DNA from: Chlamydomonas sphaeroides | Taxonomy: Eukaryota; Chlorophyta; Chlorophyceae; Chlamydomonadales; Chlamydomonadaceae | Reading direction: 5' to 3' | Assembly (NCBI GenBank): GCA_001662425.1 | Contig: BDDC01000778.1 | Coordinates: 1-44,451 of the forward strand | DNA: 44,451 nucleotides | In this document: piece by piece, positions 23,434 to 33,798 of the stretch | Layout: each line of letters begins with the position of its first letter | Position numbering within the stretch: the stretch's first letter is position 1 | The notes under the pieces: model-generated | Seen by the model: only the letters and a program-made list of their open reading frames with translations | What the model was told of the DNA's origin: nothing | The model's database searches: none | Made by a program: the position numbers and the translations under genes

Positions 23434-24835
23434 GGGAGCTCAGGGCTCGGGGCCATAGAGGCCCAGGGTGCGGGGGTAGCGGGGCCTGGTACGGCAAAGC
23501 TTAGATAGGAGTGCGGAGAACGGTATAGTGCTGTTGGAGTTTTACAGGGCCTCGACGGGGATGCATGAGGGCTGGTGGCTGGGCGCACGAGGTACCTGCG
23601 GGCCTGGCGGTGCTGCGGTGGGAGTAGTTCTGGCGCGGCGGTGGGGCATATTCTTGGTAGGGATGTGGGTCGGCGTGTGCATGCAAATAAACGTGCGGAT
23701 CTTCGCGCAGGGCTGCGTCCCAGCTTGGGCCAACGTCGTGAGCTGCGTTGGCAGGTGCCCAAGCTGTTGCCCTGCAGTTGGGCCGTTCCGGCTGGGCTCG
23801 ACGTGCAGGTTCTATTTGGGAGCTGCGCGTGTGTGTGTGGCATGCCGCCATGCTCTGACGCCTTCATGTGGCCTGGTCAGTACCGGTACTTGGCTTCATC
23901 TGACAATGCACTCGGCTGCCGCGAGGTTAGCTGCGTGCGCCAGAGCGACACCGAGCCGCCGCCGCGGTTTATGCGTTTATCTATGCAGCAGCCAGGTTGC
24001 CATCGCAATCGGCGGCTTTCGGGCTGATTGGGGAAGCTGTCATGCTGCACGCAGCCGTTTATGCGAGGTCAGGGCGTAGCTTCGCCTGCTCTTGAGCTGT
24101 GGTAGCGTACATGGGCTGTCGAGTGAGCGGGTAGGCTGGGGAGGTGGGGGCCCCGGTTGTCCGTGCGCATACCGTACGACTGCCACAGGGTCGCCTGGGT
24201 ACACGACCTGGCCGAACAGCTCGGACATTGCTGTTGTGGTTGGGAGGCAAGTGCATGTGATGCCCTTGACAGTCGTGCGGCTTTTGTATGCTGCAGGAGG
24301 CTGACTCCCTCGTCCCTCTGTAACCCACAACGCCGGAGGTGAGAGCCCATACGATATCCTGTCTAGCTCCTGGGGGTTTGAATCTACCAGCCCAGAGGCG
24401 GGGCAGCAGCTATGGCAGCGGCCCGGGCCAGGCGTGCAGAGGATTGACCGCCGAGCTGTCACGAATTCGCTCCGTGGCGATCTCCTGGTGGCGACGGCAG
24501 AGAGATGGGCAGGGGCGACGGGCGACGCTTGGTGTCGTCGCCACTGTGCCTGTTCGTACGCTACCGGATGCTTTTTCGCGGTGCTTGCAGCTAACGTCTC
24601 ATGCTTGGCGTCGGGGCCCGTGACCGCGGTAGCGCGCGGGCTGCTGGGTTCAATGGCTCACTGCCGTACAGCGGCCGAGTGCCGGATGCCGCCGAGACGT
24701 CACAGCAGCACGCACTGCGGCATAACATCCTCGCGCACATTCGGAACATCGCCATCTCTTTTGACTCGTGCGCTCGCATTCACCAAAAGTGTGTTGCGCG
24801 AACACGGCGCCTGATGGGAGATTGGCCTTGACAAC
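23434..24835. other. Intergenic between tandem copies 1 and 2
   Basis: No gene recognised. It should contain the copy 1 3' UTR and the copy 2 promoter. Confidence 0.5.
24319..24323 (+). terminator. Candidate TGTAA poly(A) signal for copy 1
   Basis: TGTAA about 886 nt after the stop at 23433 and about 510 bp before the next start codon. Confidence 0.4.
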
Positions 24836-27800
24836 ATGAGGACGTGGAGACAGCAGTGCCCGTGGGTGGCCTTCATCCTCTGGTTGCTGACCGCGACCAC
24901 GACATTGGCCGGCCGCGAGTTGCTATTCACGGGTGGGTTGCTGTTTGCCGAACTTCGGCTTACGGCAAATGATATCGGTCTTCGATACTGTGCGCTCGAG
25001 GTCCGTCAGGTTGCCGATTGCAACGCACATGTGCATCTGTTGGCCCCAGAGTGAAGTGTCCCTAGCATGTCGTCTGTAGCAAGTTAAAATCGTGATATGA
25101 GTGGGGATACCACCGAGTGCGTTTGTCTCGGCGCTCGGAATTGCACATTGCTGTCACCTTGCTGCAACTGTGCCTTGGCCATGTGCTGATACGTTTGCAA
25201 CTGTCGGACCGTTACTCCGAGAGCACCTCGGCGCGGGCTATGCCGTCAATGTTGCCACACATGTGTCCGGAAAACAGCAAACCGAGCCCCTCGTCGATAA
25301 CGCATGCAAAGGGATGGTCGCTAGTTGTATTGCTAAGATGATCGGCCCGGTTTTCTGCCACTCTCGGTCTGTCTCTTTTCCCGCCCTGCCTCGCCCCAGC
25401 CGGCGGAACGGACCTGGCTCTACCCCTCCTGGTGGATGACAGCCCCTGCGCCTCTTTCAATTCGGGTACGCCAGTAATCGCACGCAAGCGTTGGCTGCCG
25501 GACACAAGCGGAAAGCCAAGCCAGGCGGTGCGCTCCCTGGCTGCTCTCGTGCGCCCCGACCCACGTCCCCTGTGCGCCCCTGCCGCCCTGCCCATCTCCA
25601 GAGGACTATTCGCCGCTCATCGACAACGATGGGACTGTCGTGGGCTATGCACTCATTCGCAGCGGCGGCAGTAAGACTGTGGACGAAGCCGGGCACGCCA
25701 CGGCCACAGGGCTGACGACCATGGAAATTTCGGTGACGCTCAGCGAGGAGAGCGGCATGTACTTTGCGCTGGTGGGTGACGTGGCATGCCCGGTGGGAGA
25801 CGTAAGGGGACGGGATGGCTGGCGAGGAGTTGCGGACCTTCCCGGACCTGCCCACGAGACCTCAGCCCTCGCCCGCCCCACGCGCTGGCGCCCTTTGGCA
25901 GCTGTTGTGCCCTGTGTCCCCGTCGAGCCACGGGCGGTGCAATGTGCAGCTGCGCCAAGGTGGCGCGGTCCCGGTACCAGGCAGAGCGTCGGGTGCACAG
26001 CTGCGCATGTTATGGCGATCGCAGGAGCTAGCAGCTCGGGTCGGGAAATGTAGGAGGACCGGCTGCGCCGCTGGCAGCCCGGGCCTCTGCCGCCAACTCG
26101 CGCCGGCCGTTGTCCGCCTGGCGGCAGGGCGGCTTGGCGGCCAGACCCACTCAGCGCATTGGCAACCCCTGGTCTCACCCCGCAGGAACCGGACGACGTG
26201 ACCGGCAATGTGGGGGCGGGCATGACCACCTTCATGCCGACGGACTGTCCGGCCAACCCGCCCCGCATCGCACGACAGAATGCCACGGTGCGCCTGGCTC
26301 GATGACAGCTCTGCGCGGCAGCAGACGCCACCGCCGCCCCGGGGCATCAGGCCCCTGGTCCGTCGCAAACCGTCTTCCGCCCCTCCTGCTCCCCCGCGGC
26401 CCACCTCCTCTCCCTCGGCCGACCTGCCCTCCTCTGGCCCATCTGCCCTCCAACGGGTCACGCCGCAGGCCGACTGCGCGCGGCGCCGCACCAAGCTGCT
26501 GTTCGATGTGCCGCCCGACCTGTTCAACTGCTCGTCGTTTGACCCGTACCCCGAGAGCTACAAGGTCTTCTTCCTGGTCGTGCGAGTGGACATGGCGCCA
26601 GCGGTGAGCTGCCGTTGCGCTGGGGCCGCGATGGGCTGTGATGGACTTGCCTGCGGCGTCGCGATGTGTGTGTGTGGGTGGGGGGGGGTCGGGAGCGTCA
26701 TAAAAGCTCCGCGTTGCGGGCCTGGCGGCGGCCTAGGCCGCCCTTGCGGCGGGGCCCACCTCTAGGACGGCTGGTGCGGGCGCGGTCCCTGCCCCGGCTG
26801 CCCTCGCCTTGCTTGACGCCTCCGCGCCTCGCTGTCGCCGCCATGCCGCCCGCAGAAGTGCGCGTCCGCCTCGCGGTCGCTGTACGCGGGGTCGGAAGCG
26901 AACACCATCCGCGCGGGGTAAGCGGCCGCGGCTGCCAGGCCTGGACAGCCAGCTGGCTCTGGGGCGAGGAGTGTTGGCCGGGGTGGTGGGTACGGTGTGG
27001 TCCGGGTGCTGGGGCCACCTACAGCGGCGCTGAGGGCGGCAGGGGTACAGCGAGCCAATGCTGACTGCCATGGGCCTTGCTGCCGTAGGTGCTCTTTCAT
27101 TACGGTCACGGCCTCCTGCAAGTGAGGCGGCAGGGGTTCGGGGGAGCGCAAGCTTGCGCGCGCAGCGGCCTGACTAAGCAGGACGCGGAGCGCGGTGCGG
27201 AGCTGCCTGGAGCAGCCGCCCTGGCAGGGCTTGTAAGAGGCGCTCCGACCAGGCCGGCCCCCAGCGCAGCACCCTACCTCCCCACATGTGCTGCCGACCC
27301 ACGCCAGCGCTCCTCCCTCCCGCTCCCCCGTCCTGCGCTGCACGCCGCGCAGGCCGTCGACCTGCGCCGGCTACGTCGACCCCAACGACCCGCTCCGCAA
27401 CCCGGACGGCACGCTGCGCGCCGTGTCGGTCACGGTGCAGGATAACAGCGACGAGGTGTGGAGGAAGATCGTGCCCGGCATTGTGGGCGGCGCGGGCGGC
27501 GCGCTGCTGCTCACCGTCATCGTTGCCGGCGGCATCCTCATCGCCGCCAACAAGCGCAAGAAGCGGCGGCGCAGCATCGCGCGCGCCAAGCGCCGCGCGT
27601 CCATCGTGGGCATGGGCGGCTCGGTGTTCGGGCCGTACCTGGGGGGTGACGGCCACGGCCACGGCCACGAGGGGCACAGCGACGACGAGGAGGACGAGGG
27701 CGGCGCGCTGGACGGCCGCCACGCGCGCATGCGTAGCACGCTGTACCAGGGCCCGGACAGTGCCGGCGGCTACGGGGTCGACCGCTACAGCCGCAACCAG

Positions 27801-30260
27801 ACGTTTGGCTTTGGCGGCGCGAGCGCCGCATCCGACGCGCACATGCGGCGGATGCGGCAGCACTCGACCATCGTGACCAACCAGCGCACGCTGGGCGCCA
27901 GCACCGGCCGCGCGAGCATCGACGGCCGCGGCCGCTCGCCGGTCACGTCGACACCCTCGACGCGCGAGGGCTCCATGTTCTGGCCAACCGCCATGAGCCT
28001 GTTCTTCCGGCGCGGCGGCGACGACCGCGGCGCCAGCGCGCCGGTAGTGCCGCCCGTCTCGGGCGTGCACTTCTTCCGCCAGCCCAGCGGCGGCCAGTCG
28101 CAGACGCTGCTCTCTCCCGGCCGGGACCCGGGCACCACGCCGCGCGGCAGCGGGGGCGGCGGCGTGTTCGATACGAGCGCGCCCAGCCGGTCCATCATCG
28201 TGCAAGGCCGGCAGTGGGAGGTGTCGCGCGCGCCCGGCGGCGCGACGTCGTACTCGACGGTCGGCGCCGACCCGTCCGCGTCGTACATGTTCACGGAGAT
28301 TGCGCCCATGGAGGAGCCCGATGACGAGTGGGGCGCGGAGCCGGACCTGCCCGGCGGCCGCAAGCGCGCGCACGCGGGCGATTACCGGCCCTCGCCGGAG
28401 AACCCGCTGCAGGAGCGGCTGCACGCGCTGTCGCAGGGCGGCCCCGCGGGCCTGATGCCGTCCGTGGTCGCGTCGCAGAAGCGCGGCTTCCTAGGCGGGC
28501 GCTGGCGGCCGCCGCCGCTTGAGACGATTGAGTCGGCTGCCGGCTCCAGCCAGGGCACGGAAACGGCTCCCTCGCCGCGGCGCTCCCTTCAGGGCTCGGG
28601 CGCCGCCTCGGGCGTCGGCTCGGGCCAGGAGTCGGCGGCGGGGTCGCAGGTCGCGTCGCGCGCCGGCAGCGTCCACGCGATGCCGGCGCGCCAGTCCGGC
28701 ACCCTCCCGGCCGCGCCCTCGCGCTTCGCGGCTGCGTCCTCCGCTGCCTCGAGCGCAGCTCCATCCACGAGCGTGCCTGGCGGCTCGGGCGCCATCCGCA
28801 ACCTGCGCGTGCCGTCCAAGTTCTCCGAGGTCATGGCGGGGCTGGTCGGCCGCGCGCCGTCGGGGGTGAGTGCCGGGGGATTGGGGCCCCACGCGCAGGG
28901 CTGCGCTGCAGCGTCAGGCGAGCAAGCGCGCCGGTGCAGCGGCCTTGGGCGGCTGCGGGGCTGTCGCGTAGGCCACGCCAGCGCCGGGCGGGGCAGTGCG
29001 TTACCCAGGCACCCACGCGTGACGTCGCTGACCAGCCCCTACGTGCCCTCGTCCCCGCTGCAGGGCCCCGTGCCGTCGGTGCCGGAGGAGATTGCGGGGG
29101 CGCAGCCGTACGTGGAGATGGGCACCATCCCCTCCGCCAGCTCCAACATTGAGTTCGACGAGCCGCCGATCCTGTCCCTGCCCGACTGGGTGGCCCGCCA
29201 AGTGGGCGAGGACCGGCCCGGCGCGCGCAGCCGCTACCCCGGCCCGCCGCCAGCCTCGGGCGGCGGCGCGCCGCCGGGCGAGGGCGTTGCGCCGTCAGCC
29301 CCGCAGCACTGGCTGGCTCGGCACCCGGCGGCGCCGTCGCGGCCGGCGGAGCTCCACATGGAGCTGGACCCCTCGCACCCCTCTTCGACCGGCGTGTCCC
29401 TCACGTCGGGCCAGCGCACCCCCGGCGGCACCATCCGCCGGCTGCAGACGCCGCTCAGCCCGGGCGGCCTGCCGGTGCCGACGTCGCCGCTGACGCCGCA
29501 GGTTGCACTTGTGCTGGGCACGGGCCAGAGCAACGCCGGCATCGACCAGCTGCCCGACGAGGACGGGCGAGGCGGCCGCGGCGGCGCCGCCAACCGCATC
29601 TTTGGGTGCCTGCCCAACGCGCTGCGGCCGCGCATGGGTCGTCGCGCAGCCGCTGCCGGCGCGGCGGCGGCGCAGCTCATTGGCGCGCTGCAGTCTGACT
29701 CGCCGCTGCTCGCCGCCGAGCCCACGGCCGGCTTGTCGCTGGCTGGCACGCCCGCAGTCGGTGTGATGATGGGCGAGTCGCCGCCGGCGACGCCGGCGGG
29801 CAGCGGCGGCGGCCCGAGCAGCGCCGGCGGCTCTGAAGAGGCCTCGGGCGGCGGCCCACCGACGTCGGCCCCGAAGCGGCCGATGTCACGGATGGGACGC
29901 CAGGCGGCGGACTCGCCCACGCTCGCAGTGCAGGCCATGTCCAAGCCAACCGGCACGTTGATGTTCCCGGTGGCCACCGGGTCGGCAGCGGCGACGCCGA
30001 CTTTCGCGGCGCCGCAGCGGCCCCCGCCGCCGCCCCCAGCCCAGCCGCAGCGGCCCCCGCCGCCGCCCCCAGCCCAGCCGCAGCGGCCGGCGCCTCCGCC
30101 GCCGGCGCAGCCGCAGCCACCACAGGCGCAGCCGCAATCGGTGGCGGCGATGGCAGCCGCGGCGATCCCGAGCCCTGGCCCTGAGGCCTCGGAGCCGCCA
30201 TCGGCGGAGTGGGAGTGGGGCCGGCAGGAGCGGCTTTCCGACATGACCCGCGAGTACTGA
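24836..30260 (+). CDS. Tandem type I membrane protein, copy 2 (complete)
   Basis: Nine exons join in phase into 1,124 aa: 24836-24932, 25400-25465, 25602-25771, 26186-26287, 26469-26603, 26856-26917, 27089-27121, 27353-28865 and 29064-30260 (TGA). Signal peptide MRTWRQQCPWVAFILWLLTA. Ectodomain to about residue 260: DDSPCASFNSGED, GYALIRSGG, MEISVTLSEESGMYFAL, GNVGAGMTTFMPTDCP, ADCARRR, LFNCSSFDPYPESYKVFF, KCASASRSLYAGSEAN, GCSFITVTASCKPSTCAGY. That gives eight cysteines shared with copy 3. Membrane helix at about 261-288, then basic KRKKRRR. The tail of about 836 aa is disordered, with SGVHFFRQ, RSIIVQGRQWEV, EWGAEPDLPGGRKRAHAGDY, ETIESAAGSS, LRVPSKFSEVMAGLVG (about residue 705) and a proline-rich repeat near the end. 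The 198-bp intron at 28866-29063 is a multiple of three, so the frame stays open through it; I split it because the donor and acceptor are good. Confidence 0.86.
30012..30110. repeat. 33-bp tandem repeat coding for a proline-rich segment
   Basis: Two near-perfect and one diverged 33-bp copies encode PQRPPPPPPAQ-like units near the C-terminus of copy 2. This resembles SH3-, WW- or profilin-binding polyproline; that role is inferred. Confidence 0.8.
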
Positions 30261-31608
30261 GTCGCACTGGGTGGGCTCTATACGTGTGATCCAGGCACAC
30301 TGAGGAATGGGAGGCTCGTTGCGCTGGGATCTGTGTGTTTGTGTGCATGTGCGCACGTCGGGGCCCCCGACGCGCGCAGAGTGGCACTGTGGCACTAGGG
30401 TTGCCAAATCGCTTAGGCGACTATGATAGGTTTTGAGAGAAAGCATATGACTTCATGGCAAAGTTATAACAGCCGTCTAAGCATTTTGGCAACCCGCCGT
30501 GGGCTGTGAAGCACGAGTTGCTTGGGCCGGCAGTACTGTGTGCACGTGGCTGGTCTGACGACCCCGGATGTGCCCGGCCCGGTCGCGCTGAAGGGGCTTC
30601 GGCACTAGGTACACGCTTGCCGACTGGCGGGAGGCAGGAGGCGCTGCCTGCGTTGCGCCTGGCCCCCTGGTGTGTGTCGGGGCATCTTGCTGGCTGTTGC
30701 CGTGGGGTTGTCCGTCCGGGTCGGTTGGCTGTGACTTGTTGGGTCGGGCGGGAGCAGGTGGCGGCGCTGGCTTGTTGCGACTGCCCGGCTGTGAGGCGCG
30801 CTGCCAAGCGCATGCAGCCCTCAATCCAACTCGCGGCGGGGCGCTTGGAGGCCACCGAGCGCCGGCCCTGGCGCGAGGCGCGAGGCGGGGTAGGAATTCA
30901 TTTCAGGGGCTGCCAGGTCGGGTCATGGCTGGCCGGCGTATAGCGGCTGGAGTTCGGCATTGCTGCCCTGCTACCATTGTGGTTCGCGTTCTGGCGCTGG
31001 CAAGCGCGCGGTTTGCGGATCCTGGCAATTTGCAACACTGTGAGCGGGCTCCCGGCCACCTCATAGGGAAGCTGTTGATGGCGATGTCTAGGAGAGGCTT
31101 TGAGGGGGCCATCCGGCGGAGCTCGCCTGCCGTTTCGAAAGGGCATGTACAGCGCCTCTGTCGCTTGGTCCCGTGCCGCATTGAAGCAATGAGGGAAGTT
31201 GCGGGTGACTTGGAAGCGGGTGAGACACGAGCCATGACACCAGCCGGTGGCTCAGCGTGCACGGGCCATGGCCGCAGCATGCGGGCAGGTAGGTGGACGG
31301 CAGGAGGGTGTGCCTGCCAGGAGCGAGCGCTGAGCGAGCGTCCTGCTGGCCCCGCCTCACCTATCTCTGCCAGATGCAACGTGGTGGTGATAACATGAGC
31401 GGTGTAGGTAGAGCGTTGCAAGAAAAGAGCTGCGTCACCCAAGGATTGGATCTGCGCGCGCGGCCCTAGGGCAGAGTACTCTAGAGTGGAGCGCGGCAGG
31501 TGGTGGGTGGCAAGGGTGTCGGGCACGGGCAGGCCAAGGTGTACAGCCCGCGCGCCAGGCTCTTGTACATCCATCTGCCTTCATAGTTTCACAATCTCAA
31601 AGTTCACT

Positions 31609-31613
31609 TGTAA
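31609..31613 (+). terminator. Candidate TGTAA poly(A) signal for copy 2
   Basis: First plus-strand TGTAA I found after the stop at 30260, but 1.35 kb away, so weak. Confidence 0.25.
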
Positions 31614-31769
31614 GCTTAATATTCAAGCCTTTCTCGTGTCAGTGCACGGTGCACCACCGCAACACAAAGTCAGCTCGCGCGGCCGGCAGAGGGTCTGCGC
31701 CGCCGGCCGCGAGGGCCTCGGTAGATGAAGGAGGAGTTGACAAGGGGGCTCCCGGCTACGGTAAGTGCT

Positions 31770-31995
31770 CATGCACCCGGAATCGGCCCATGCGGCCGGC
31801 TGCGTGCGGAAATATTACCTGGGGCGCGGCGTGCGCATGGCGTGAAAGTCTGCCAAGGCTACGGCACGACATGGAGTGAGTGTCGCGGGGCTATGGGTGG
31901 GTGTCTGGGCGGCCGGGTGAATGGGTAACTATCACCAGCAGCGGGACTGCGCGGTAATAACACAGGCAGCGTAACAGCACGCTCCTGCCCATCCC
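31770..31995 (+). pseudogene. Dispersed fragment A, possible MYND-finger relic
   Basis: Closely similar to 43960-44150 (for example CCTGGGGCGCGGCGTGCGCA and GACATGGAGTGAGTGTCGCG in both), with an extra stretch of about 50 bp here. One frame reads LPGARRAHGVKVCQGYGTTWSE, where copy B has CQGCG. In another frame a TGC of copy B is TGA here. The CNN...CQGCGTTW pattern in copy B loosely recalls algal MYND zinc fingers, but neither copy is intact. Confidence 0.35.
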
Positions 31996-32244
31996 CGCTG
32001 CTCTTAACATGCTGCTGCTGCTATGCCTCCAGCTGCTCGGGGTTGAGCGCCCGGCCTGCTTCCCCCCTGGCGGCGGCGATGGGCCGGGCGGCGATGGGCA
32101 CGGCGGCGGAGGCGGAGGGGGTGGTAGCGTCCGCCGCAAGCGGCCGCGACACAGCGAAAGCGGCATCAGCGGCGACGTGCATTGCGATGTGCATTCCTGC
32201 CGTTGAGGCAGATAGATCGGGCGGCGAAGTCCGGCCCATGGGGT

Positions 32245-32388
32245 GAGGGCACGGAGGTCGGTGTGCCCGAGACTCCTTTAGTAGTCACGGCGACAACTGC
32301 ATAACGACCGACTGTTTGCGTCTGGTATGGGTGGCCTCTTTGTGGGGCGAGCCATGCACCCGCCCCCATGCGCAGCTGGGACAGGTTT
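32245..32388 (+). repeat. Inverted repeat, left arm
   Basis: The reverse complement of 33188-33324 matches this arm along its length with scattered differences (for example GAGGGCACGG at the outer end, CGCAGCTGGG at the inner end, GGGGCGAGCCATGCACC between). The roughly 800 bp between the arms are visibly less GC-rich than the surroundings. Confidence 0.75.
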
Positions 32389-32773
32389 ACGGCCCGCCGA
32401 TGAGATACATGGTTAGGTCACAACACACTGCAATTGATGGGCACCTCTGAAGTGCTTTCGCGGATTGCAGTTTTGCGACGAGTGTTTTTTCTGTTTTTGT
32501 CATGGGCCTCGATTGGCTCAAAAATCTCTCCAGCAACATAGCGCAAAGCACACATATGCCGGCAGCAGCATCAAGTGTCTCATCAGTGAGCTCAAAAAAT
32601 CAGCGCGTACAAAAACCTCGGGAGTTGACAACGCCAGTATTCTCCCTGCATCCATTTATTTATAGCTGAATTTCTCTTAGTCGATGTCATTGCATCTTTG
32701 CAAGAACCTCGGTTTGTCGCAGCCCACCAACATCTAGTGCCGCTGGTCGTCGCTCATCACAAAACTTCAGCAT

Positions 32774-32915
32774 ATGCGTCAGTTCTATAACCCGATGAAG
32801 CGCACCAGGCAACCGGCTCTGCGCCCAGTTTGCGCCTGCGCCGTCGAGGTCCTGTTTATGTTCGCTCTGGCAACGATTGCCACAGCTGCTCAACACCGAA
32901 GCCTTCACGGAGCAG
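32774..32915 (+). CDS. Candidate first (signal-peptide) exon of tandem copy 3
   Basis: ATG at 32774 opens 47 codons ending in a hydrophobic stretch (VCACAVEVLFMFALATIATA) and HRSLHGAG. Exon 1 of copies 1 and 2 likewise ends just after the hydrophobic segment with a phase-1 donor (RRLFQDG|, GRELLFTG|). Here the phase-1 donor is AG|GCAAGT, the consensus for GC-AG introns. It lies in the AT-richer island between the inverted-repeat arms, and its partner exon starts in the gap, so the link to copy 3 is inferred. Confidence 0.4.
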
Positions 32916-33187
32916 GCAAGTTTACCGCTACCATCCACCCGTGACGCGCTGACCCTGGGCCCCGAAACACTTCCCGACAATGTCCGGTTTGCCAGTCGTT
33001 TATGAGGACGCTCCCGCCCTCGCCTTTGCTCCTGCAGCCACTCCATCAGACTTTGCATTGCCGCTGGTAAGTTGCGCGAGTCGCAGCGCCCATGTGGAAC
33101 CGCAGAGCCCAACCCGGATGCAACTCTTTCCCACGCTACTTGCTAGCAAGCCCCCACATTTCGTACATGTCAACTTCCACCTATACA

Positions 33188-33324
33188 AAACCTCCCCAGC
33201 TGCGCATGGGTGCATGGCTCGCCCCCCAAAGAGGCCACCCTGACCAGACAAACACCGTCGGTCATTATGCGGTTGTCGCCGGGGTATTTTGAGGGGTCTC
33301 GGGCACACCGACAACCGTGCCCTC
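33188..33324 (-). repeat. Inverted repeat, right arm (runs into the gap)
   Basis: Partner of 32245-32388 in opposite orientation. Its outer end coincides with the start of the Ns, so the repeat may continue into the gap. Confidence 0.75.
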
Positions 33325-33798
33325 NNNNNNNNNNNNNNNNNNNNNNNNNNNNNNNNNNNNNNNNNNNNNNNNNNNNNNNNNNNNNNNNNNNNNNNNNNNN
33401 NNNNNNNNNNNNNNNNNNNNNNNNNNNNNNNNNNNNNNNNNNNNNNNNNNNNNNNNNNNNNNNNNNNNNNNNNNNNNNNNNNNNNNNNNNNNNNNNNNNN
33501 NNNNNNNNNNNNNNNNNNNNNNNNNNNNNNNNNNNNNNNNNNNNNNNNNNNNNNNNNNNNNNNNNNNNNNNNNNNNNNNNNNNNNNNNNNNNNNNNNNNN
33601 NNNNNNNNNNNNNNNNNNNNNNNNNNNNNNNNNNNNNNNNNNNNNNNNNNNNNNNNNNNNNNNNNNNNNNNNNNNNNNNNNNNNNNNNNNNNNNNNNNNN
33701 NNNNNNNNNNNNNNNNNNNNNNNNNNNNNNNNNNNNNNNNNNNNNNNNNNNNNNNNNNNNNNNNNNNNNNNNNNNNNNNNNNNNNNNNNNNNNNNNNN
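33325..33798. other. Assembly gap (474 N)
   Basis: Unknown bases. Near-identical 17-mers lie on either side (33175-33191 and 33799-33815, 15 of 17 the same), suggesting a repeat-related assembly break. Confidence 0.99.

Larger units (their letters stand above)
30261..32773. other. Intergenic between tandem copies 2 and 3
   Basis: No complete gene recognised. It contains the dispersed fragment at 31770-31995, a candidate poly(A) signal at 31609-31613, a GGCGGCGATGGGC-type GC-rich low-complexity stretch near 32070-32130, the left arm of an inverted repeat (32245-32388), and the start of an AT-richer island. Confidence 0.5.

Noticed and set aside
27174..28424. Minus-strand open frame of 416 codons
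   Set aside because: Antisense to copy 2, including its membrane helix; compositionally a shadow.
28866..29063. Treating this stretch as coding because the frame is open
   Set aside because: Good donor (GGGGTGAGTG) and acceptor (CCGCTGCAG), compositional change, and length a multiple of three by chance; called as an intron.
32687..33112. Minus-strand 141-codon open frame in the AT-richer island
   Set aside because: No recognised motif. Considered as a transposon remnant but no transposase signature seen; left unannotated.
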